Assembly: GCA_016790575.1 (NCBI GenBank)
Contig: JAEUOU010000036.1
Span: 20,945 to 84,944, forward strand
Reading direction: 5' to 3'
DNA length: 64,000 nucleotides
Source of the DNA: Burkholderiaceae bacterium
Lineage (GTDB): Bacteria; Pseudomonadota; Gammaproteobacteria; Burkholderiales; Burkholderiaceae_C
Part shown: positions 57,624 through 64,000 of the stretch, one piece after another
Position numbering within the stretch: the first letter of the stretch is position 1
Layout of the letters: each line of letters starts with the position of its first letter
Notes under the pieces: generated by a model
What the model was told of the DNA's origin: nothing
The model's database searches: none
Seen by the model: the letters and a program-made list of their open reading frames with translations, nothing else
Translations under genes and position numbers: made by a program

Positions 57624-58610
57624 ATGCTCAACATCTTTACCCTCGCCAACGGGCGGCTTGTCCAGGAAGAGATCGAGTCTCTGGAGGAGCTGTCACGATT
57701 TCAGCCCATCTGGGTTGACCTCGAGTCGCCATCATTGGAAGAAAAGCGCTGGATCAAGCAGTATTACGGGCTGTCCATCCCGGAAGACGCGATGGACGAG
57801 GACATCGAGGAATCGGCCCGGTTCTACGAAGAAGACAACGGCGAGCTGCACATTCGCAGCGACTTTCTGATCGCCGACGAAGACGATCCCCGCACCGTGC
57901 GGGTCGCATTTATCCTGAACCAGCACAACAACCATCTGAAAAGCCGCGGTGTGCTGTTTTCCATCCATGACGAAGACGTGCCGGTCTTTCGGCTGCTGCG
58001 CATGCGGGCCCGTCGCGCGCCCGGCCTGATCGAAGATGCCAAGGAAGTGCTGCTCAAGCTGTTCGATGCCGATGCGGAATACTCGGCGGACACGCTGGAA
58101 GAAATCTACGACCAGCTGGAAAAGGCGGGCAAACAGGTGTTGTCGGGCGACGTGACCGACGCAATGGCGGGCGAAGTGCTGGGCGCCATCGCCCGACAGG
58201 AAGACTTGAACGGCCGCATCCGGCGTAACGTCATGGACACCCGCCGTGCCGTCAGCTTCATGATGCGCAGCAAGATGCTCAACGCCGAGCAGTTTGAAGA
58301 GGCACGCCAGATTCTGCGAGACATCGATTCCCTCGACAGCCACACAGCGTTCCTGTTCGACAAAATCAACTTCCTGATGGATGCGACGGTCGGCTTCATC
58401 AACATCAACCAGAACAAGATCATCAAGATCTTCTCGGTCGCCAGTGTGGCCTTGCTGCCGCCTACGCTGATTGCCAGCTTGTATGGCATGAACTTTCAGT
58501 ACATGCCCGAATTGAGCCAGAAATGGGGTTATCCCTATGCGCTGTCACTCATGGTGGCCAGCGCTCTGGTGCCGATGTGGTATTTCCGCCGCCGGGGCTG
58601 GCTCAAATAG
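57624..58610 (+). CDS. corA: CorA-family magnesium/cobalt transporter
   Basis: The 328-residue protein has a long acidic cytoplasmic domain and a long alpha helix before the pore. The signature G288-M289-N290 lies in ASLYGMNFQYMPEL, between two C-terminal membrane helices. The C-terminus ends YFRRRGWLK. It imports divalent metals, mainly Mg2+. It is divergent from the por operon (275-base gap), which also holds the candidate FNR site, so an effect of that site on corA cannot be excluded. Confidence 0.92.
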   Translation: MLNIFTLANGRLVQEEIESLEELSRFQPIWVDLESPSLEEKRWIKQYYGLSIPEDAMDEDIEESARFYEEDNGELHIRSDFLIADEDDPRTVRVAFILNQHNNHLKSRGVLFSIHDEDVPVFRLLRMRARRAPGLIEDAKEVLLKLFDADAEYSADTLEEIYDQLEKAGKQVLSGDVTDAMAGEVLGAIARQEDLNGRIRRNVMDTRRAVSFMMRSKMLNAEQFEEARQILRDIDSLDSHTAFLFDKINFLMDATVGFININQNKIIKIFSVASVALLPPTLIASLYGMNFQYMPELSQKWGYPYALSLMVASALVPMWYFRRRGWLK

Positions 58611-58645
58611 GGCGAAAACCACAGAAGTTCAACGAAAACTGCCGA

Positions 58646-58676
58646 TACCCATCGCAAAAAGGTGATCTTTAGCTAC
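58646..58676 (+). repeat. Dispersed 31-bp repeat, copy 9 (most divergent)
   Basis: TACCCATCGCAAAAAGGTGA then TCTTTAGCTAC, between the convergent corA and mtnN-like genes. The conserved GCTAT end reads GCTAC here. Confidence 0.55.
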
Positions 58677-58681
58677 GTTAT

Positions 58682-59434
58682 TCATAGTGCTTCTAGCGCT
58701 GTCGCGACCATTCTTGCGCTGTAACGACAGGCGACCTGGCGCAGGAAAGCCAGAAAATCGACATGGGCGCTGTCATCGGCCCGGTCGGAAACAGTCCGCA
58801 CCGCCGCGAAGGGTACTGCGAAATCGTGGCATACCTGCGCGAACGCGGCTCCCTCCATCTCCACCGCCAGGGCCCCGGGCAAAGCGGCTCGTAGTGCCTG
58901 GCTTTCCGCTGATGTCGCGACAAACCGGTCGCCGCTGACCAGCAGTCCCGTGTGCAGGCGCGGTTTCTGCAGCCCGAAAGCAGCGATGGTTTCTGCCGCC
59001 AGCCATTGCGGTATGGTGGCCAGTGTGGTGGCCGCGGCAGCTCGCAGAACAGCGGTCAGCTCGGTATCTGCGGGCAGTGCCGCGAGGCCGTAGCCCGGTA
59101 TTTCATAGCGCGGAAACAGGGGTGAAACGTCCAGATCATGCTGGACGAACTGGTCGGCAACCACCACATCCCCCACGGCGACCCCCGGCGCCAACCCGCC
59201 AGCAACTCCGGTGAACAGGATGCGCTCGACGCCAAAGCGGGTGATCAGGGTTGCGGCGGTGGTGGCAGCAGCCACCTTGCCGATTCGCGACAGCACGGCC
59301 ACCACGGGGTGTCCGTGCAGATGGCCGCACCAGAAGTCCCGGCCGGCGACGCGGGTCGGTTCTTCATCAGGCATCAGGTCAAGAACTGCCGACAACTCGT
59401 CGTGCAGGGCGGCCACAATGGCGATCCGGGACAT
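58682..59434 (-). CDS. mtnN: MTA/SAH nucleosidase-like phosphorylase
   Basis: The 250-residue protein begins MSRIAIVAALHDELSAVLDL and has VLSRIGKVAAATTAATLI, FTGVAGGLAPGVAVGDVVVA and the base/ribose region ALAVEMEGAAFAQVCHDF with RTVSDRADDSAHVDF. This fits 5'-methylthioadenosine/S-adenosylhomocysteine nucleosidase, which recycles by-products of SAM use. Other nucleosidases of the family are possible. It starts 34 bases after the fadD stop on the same strand. Confidence 0.85.
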   Translation of the reverse strand: MSRIAIVAALHDELSAVLDLMPDEEPTRVAGRDFWCGHLHGHPVVAVLSRIGKVAAATTAATLITRFGVERILFTGVAGGLAPGVAVGDVVVADQFVQHDLDVSPLFPRYEIPGYGLAALPADTELTAVLRAAAATTLATIPQWLAAETIAAFGLQKPRLHTGLLVSGDRFVATSAESQALRAALPGALAVEMEGAAFAQVCHDFAVPFAAVRTVSDRADDSAHVDFLAFLRQVACRYSARMVATALEAL

Positions 59435-59468
59435 ACAGCGGTTGGTGTCGACAGGGCAGGCTCTGCGC

Positions 59469-61151
<1,683 letters not shown>

Positions 61152-61330
61152 GGGTCAATAGCTCCGGATAAGTCGAAAGGGTGGGTCGATGCCCACCATT
61201 CTGACGCGAAACTGACCGTGAAATCAGGGGGCTACCCCCAATCGGACGACCGGGCGGTCCCCTTGCCCGGCCGGCGAGCCATCACCCTGGCGGTGATGTC
61301 CTTCGGTGGCGTCCTGTCCCCCGGGGCCTG

Positions 61331-62743
61331 TCAGCCCCGCAACGCCGTCAGCACTTCGTCCAGCATCTTTTTGGCGTCGCCGAACAGCATGCGGTTGTTG
61401 TCTTTGTAGAACAGCGGGTTGTCGACGCCCGCGTATCCCGAGGCCATGGAGCGCTTCATCACGATCGAGGTGCGGGCTTTCCAGACCTCCAGGACCGGCA
61501 TCCCGGCAATCGGGCTGGCCGGATCGTCCTGCGCCGCCGGGTTGACGATGTCGTTGGCCCCGATGACCATGGCGACATCGGCGTCCGGGAAGTCCTCGTT
61601 GATCTCGTCCATCTCCATCACGATGTCGTAGGGCACCTTGGCCTCGGCCAGCAGCACGTTCATGTGGCCGGGCATGCGGCCGGCCACCGGATGGATGGCA
61701 AAGCGCACGTTGACGCCTTTTTCACGCAGCGTTTTCGTGATCTCGTAGACCGTGTGCTGGGCTTGCGCCACCGCCATGCCGTAGCCGGGCACGATGATCA
61801 CGCTCTTGGCCTCGCGCAGCATCTCGGCCGTTTCAGCCGCACCCACCGGCACCACCTCGCCCTGCGGTTCGGCGGCGGCGCCCGAAGCGGCCGGCGCACC
61901 GCCGCCGGAGCCGAAGCCGCCCGCAATCACACTGATGAAATTGCGGTTCATGGCGTTGCACATGATGTAGGACAGGATGGCGCCGGACGAGCCCACCAGC
62001 GCGCCGGTCACGATCAGCAGGTCGTTGGACAGCATGAAGCCCGTGGCCGCCGCCGCCCAGCCGGAGTAGCTGTTGAGCATGGACACCACCACCGGCATGT
62101 CGGCGCCGCCGATCGCCATCACCATGTGGATGCCGAACAGCAGCGCGATGACGGTCATGACGATCAGCGGCGTCATGCCGTCGGCCACACTGGCGGCACG
62201 GACGAACTCGGCGCCGAACCAGATCACCACCAGCAGCGCGATCAGGTTCAACCAATGGCGCGCAGGCAGAAGCAGCGGTTTGCCACCGATCTTGCCGTTG
62301 AGTTTGCCGAAGGCGATGAGTGAACCGGAGAACGTGACGGCACCGATCAGGATGCCGACGTAGATCTCTACCTCGTGAATGACCTTTTCCGCGCCGGTGT
62401 ACTGGATCGACGTGTCGACGTAGCTGGCAAAGCCCACCAGGCACGCGGCCAGGCCCACCAGGCTGTGCATCAGTGCGACCAGTTCGGGCATCTGGGTCAT
62501 CTTGACGGTCTTGGCCGCGTACAGGCCGATCCCGCCACCGATCACCAACGCGCCGATGATCCAGGCAATACCGGCCGAAGCTACGCGGGGGCCGACGATG
62601 GTGGCGATGACCGCCAGCGCCATGCCGACCATGCCATAGAAGTTGCCCCGTCGCGAGGTCTCGGGATTGGACAATCCACCGAGGCTGAGGATGAAAAGAA
62701 TGGCGGCGCCGATGTAGGCGACCGTGGCCAGGCTGGAGGTCAT
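61331..62743 (-). CDS. pntB: NAD(P) transhydrogenase subunit beta
   Basis: The 470-residue protein has about eight membrane helices in the first 260 residues and the NADP-binding domain III ([60 protein letters not shown]). With PntA it couples proton entry to hydride transfer from NADH to NADP+. It lies 22 bases downstream of pntA. Confidence 0.94.
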   Translation of the reverse strand: MTSSLATVAYIGAAILFILSLGGLSNPETSRRGNFYGMVGMALAVIATIVGPRVASAGIAWIIGALVIGGGIGLYAAKTVKMTQMPELVALMHSLVGLAACLVGFASYVDTSIQYTGAEKVIHEVEIYVGILIGAVTFSGSLIAFGKLNGKIGGKPLLLPARHWLNLIALLVVIWFGAEFVRAASVADGMTPLIVMTVIALLFGIHMVMAIGGADMPVVVSMLNSYSGWAAAATGFMLSNDLLIVTGALVGSSGAILSYIMCNAMNRNFISVIAGGFGSGGGAPAASGAAAEPQGEVVPVGAAETAEMLREAKSVIIVPGYGMAVAQAQHTVYEITKTLREKGVNVRFAIHPVAGRMPGHMNVLLAEAKVPYDIVMEMDEINEDFPDADVAMVIGANDIVNPAAQDDPASPIAGMPVLEVWKARTSIVMKRSMASGYAGVDNPLFYKDNNRMLFGDAKKMLDEVLTALRG

Positions 62744-62765
62744 AGGCGTCTCTTTTCTTGTCTGT

Positions 62766-64000
62766 TTATTTGCGGAACATGTCGAGCATGCGGCGGGTTA
62801 CGGCAAATCCACCGAACATGTTGATGGCCGTGAGTACGATGCCGGCGAAGGCCATCCATTGGATAAGCTGATCGGGTCGTCCGTTGGTGCCAGCCTCCGG
62901 CGGCAGAATCTGCACAAGGGCGCCGATGACGATGATGCTGGAGATGGCGTTGGTCACGCTCATCAGCGGCGTATGCAGCGCCGGGGTGACGTTCCACACC
63001 ACCATGTAGCCGATGAAGCAGGCCAGCACAAAAACTGTGAAGTGTCCCAGGAAGGCGGCTGGCGCATAGGCGCCGATAGCCCAGAACGCCAGCGCACCGA
63101 GACCAAAAACGACGGCCAGCGTTTTCGCGGGCAGGGGGCCGCTGCTGCCGTGACCATGACCGCCCTTTTTCTCGGCCACGACGGCAGCGGGTTTGGGCGC
63201 GGGGGTGGCTGCCGGTTTCAGCGGTGGCGCCGGCCAGGTGACCGCGCCGTCCTTGACGACAGTCAGTCCACGGATGGCGTCATCGTCCATGTTGACGTGG
63301 ATGACACCGTCCTTGGTCTTGCACAGCTCCTCGGTGAGCCGGAACAGGTTGGTGGCGTACAGCGTCGACGACTGTTTGGACAGGCGCGAGGCGAGATCGG
63401 TGTATCCGACGATGGTCACCCCGTGGCGCACCACCGCTTCGCCCGGCACGGTCAGCTCGCAGTTGCCGCCCTGCTCGGCCGCCATGTCGACGATCACGCT
63501 GCCGGGTTTCATGGACTGCACCATCTCGGCGGTGATCAGCTTGGGCGCCGGTTTGCCCGGAATCAGCGCGGTGGTGATGATGATGTCCACCTCGCGGGCC
63601 TGCTGCGCGTACATGGCCCGCTGCGCCGCCTGGAAGCCCTCGCTCATGACCTTGGCATAGCCGCCGCCGCCCGAGCCCTCTTCCTCGTAGTCGACCTTGA
63701 CGAACTCGCCGCCCAGCGATTTGACCTGGTCGGCCACCTCGGCGCGCGTGTCGTTGGCACGCACGATGGCGCCCAGGTTGGCCGCGGTGCCAATGGCCGC
63801 CAGGCCCGCCACGCCGGCACCGGCGATGAACACCTTGGCCGGCGGCACCTTGCCGGCGGCGGTAATCTGGCCATTGAAGAAGCGGCCGAATGCGTTGGCC
63901 GCCTCGATCACGGCGCGGTAGCCGCTCACGCCCGCCTGGGAGGTGAGCGCATCCATCTTCTGCGCACGGCTCAGCTGCCGCGGCAGGCAGTCGATGGCCA
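62766..64000 (-). CDS. pntA: NAD(P) transhydrogenase subunit alpha, truncated by window edge
   Basis: The visible 411 residues are the C-terminal part of a fused alpha subunit of about 510-520 residues. The open frame runs off the window. It contains the family motif [20 protein letters not shown], the NAD site [17 protein letters not shown] with RANDTR following, and [20 protein letters not shown] Pro/Ala/Gly/His-rich linker follows, then three membrane helices. The downstream partner is pntB. Confidence 0.93.
   Translation of the reverse strand, partial: AIDCLPRQLSRAQKMDALTSQAGVSGYRAVIEAANAFGRFFNGQITAAGKVPPAKVFIAGAGVAGLAAIGTAANLGAIVRANDTRAEVADQVKSLGGEFVKVDYEEEGSGGGGYAKVMSEGFQAAQRAMYAQQAREVDIIITTALIPGKPAPKLITAEMVQSMKPGSVIVDMAAEQGGNCELTVPGEAVVRHGVTIVGYTDLASRLSKQSSTLYATNLFRLTEELCKTKDGVIHVNMDDDAIRGLTVVKDGAVTWPAPPLKPAATPAPKPAAVVAEKKGGHGHGSSGPLPAKTLAVVFGLGALAFWAIGAYAPAAFLGHFTVFVLACFIGYMVVWNVTPALHTPLMSVTNAISSIIVIGALVQILPPEAGTNGRPDQLIQWMAFAGIVLTAINMFGGFAVTRRMLDMFRK

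Noticed and set aside
61280..61298. CATCACC/GGTGATG hairpin after pntB as a terminator
   Set aside because: The stem is short and has no T tract, so support is too weak for a feature.

Overview
The window looks like chromosomal DNA of a GC-rich betaproteobacterium, most likely of the order Burkholderiales and close to the Comamonadaceae. The signs are the gene sets leuS-lptE-holA, lptAB-rpoN, hpf-ptsN-hprK (HPr kinase together with EIIA-Ntr), fur/bamE, fused two-domain polyphosphate:AMP phosphotransferase, UPF0149/SEC-C protein, and many LysR regulators divergent from small catabolic operons. This is inferred from gene content, not from a marker gene. No rRNA or tRNA gene was seen. No stretch longer than 300 bases lacks a gene.

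Layout. 0-4 kb: a divergent LysR gene, a GMC alcohol dehydrogenase and an SdsA-type alkylsulfatase lipoprotein, probably alkyl-sulfate (SDS) degradation. 4-7.5 kb: a TPR-methyltransferase, a CYTH-CHAD protein and a LysR gene. 7.6-11.2 kb: omega-aminotransferase, PaiB-like protein and MmsA, probably beta-alanine to acetyl-CoA. 11.4-18.6 kb: D-cysteine desulfhydrase-like enzyme, MscS-CNBD channel translationally coupled to polyphosphate:AMP phosphotransferase, a membrane protein with a degenerate GGDEF domain, and an MBL hydrolase. 18.6-22.5 kb: an accessory cassette. 22.4-29.8 kb: malate synthase G, haloacid dehalogenase, a large CoA-transferase, two small envelope proteins and a LysR gene. 29.8-49.9 kb: housekeeping (argS, SPOR, dsbA, lptAB, rpoN, rlmL-like, holA, lptE, leuS, exbBD, dapB, bamE, fur, hprK, ptsN, hpf). 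50-57.4 kb: porGAB, a GltD/ferredoxin fusion and ppdK, an anaerobic-type pyruvate module with a candidate FNR-type operator. 57.6-64 kb: corA, mtnN-like, fadD, pntB and pntA (cut by the window edge).

The most unusual region is the cassette at 18.6-22.5 kb. It holds a STAND/AAA-like P-loop ATPase and a partner with nine near-identical 41-residue TPR units (exact 123-bp period). It is bracketed by imperfect direct repeats of about 155 bp, each containing the 3' end of the malate synthase gene and its terminator. This suggests insertion at, or recombination through, the glcB 3' end. A conflict or signalling function is plausible but unproven.

A second unexpected layer is a dispersed 31-bp repeat (TACCCAGCG ... 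GGTCA ... GCTAT). I found nine copies, seven between genes and two inside genes (rpoN and the dehalogenase). The two genic copies lie in the same orientation and reading frame, so both proteins carry a related peptide. Other points of interest are the TTGAC-N4-GTCAA site ahead of porG, a strong intrinsic terminator separating hpf from ptsN, and the separation of lptAB-rpoN from lptC and from hpf-ptsN-hprK, which suggests rearrangement.
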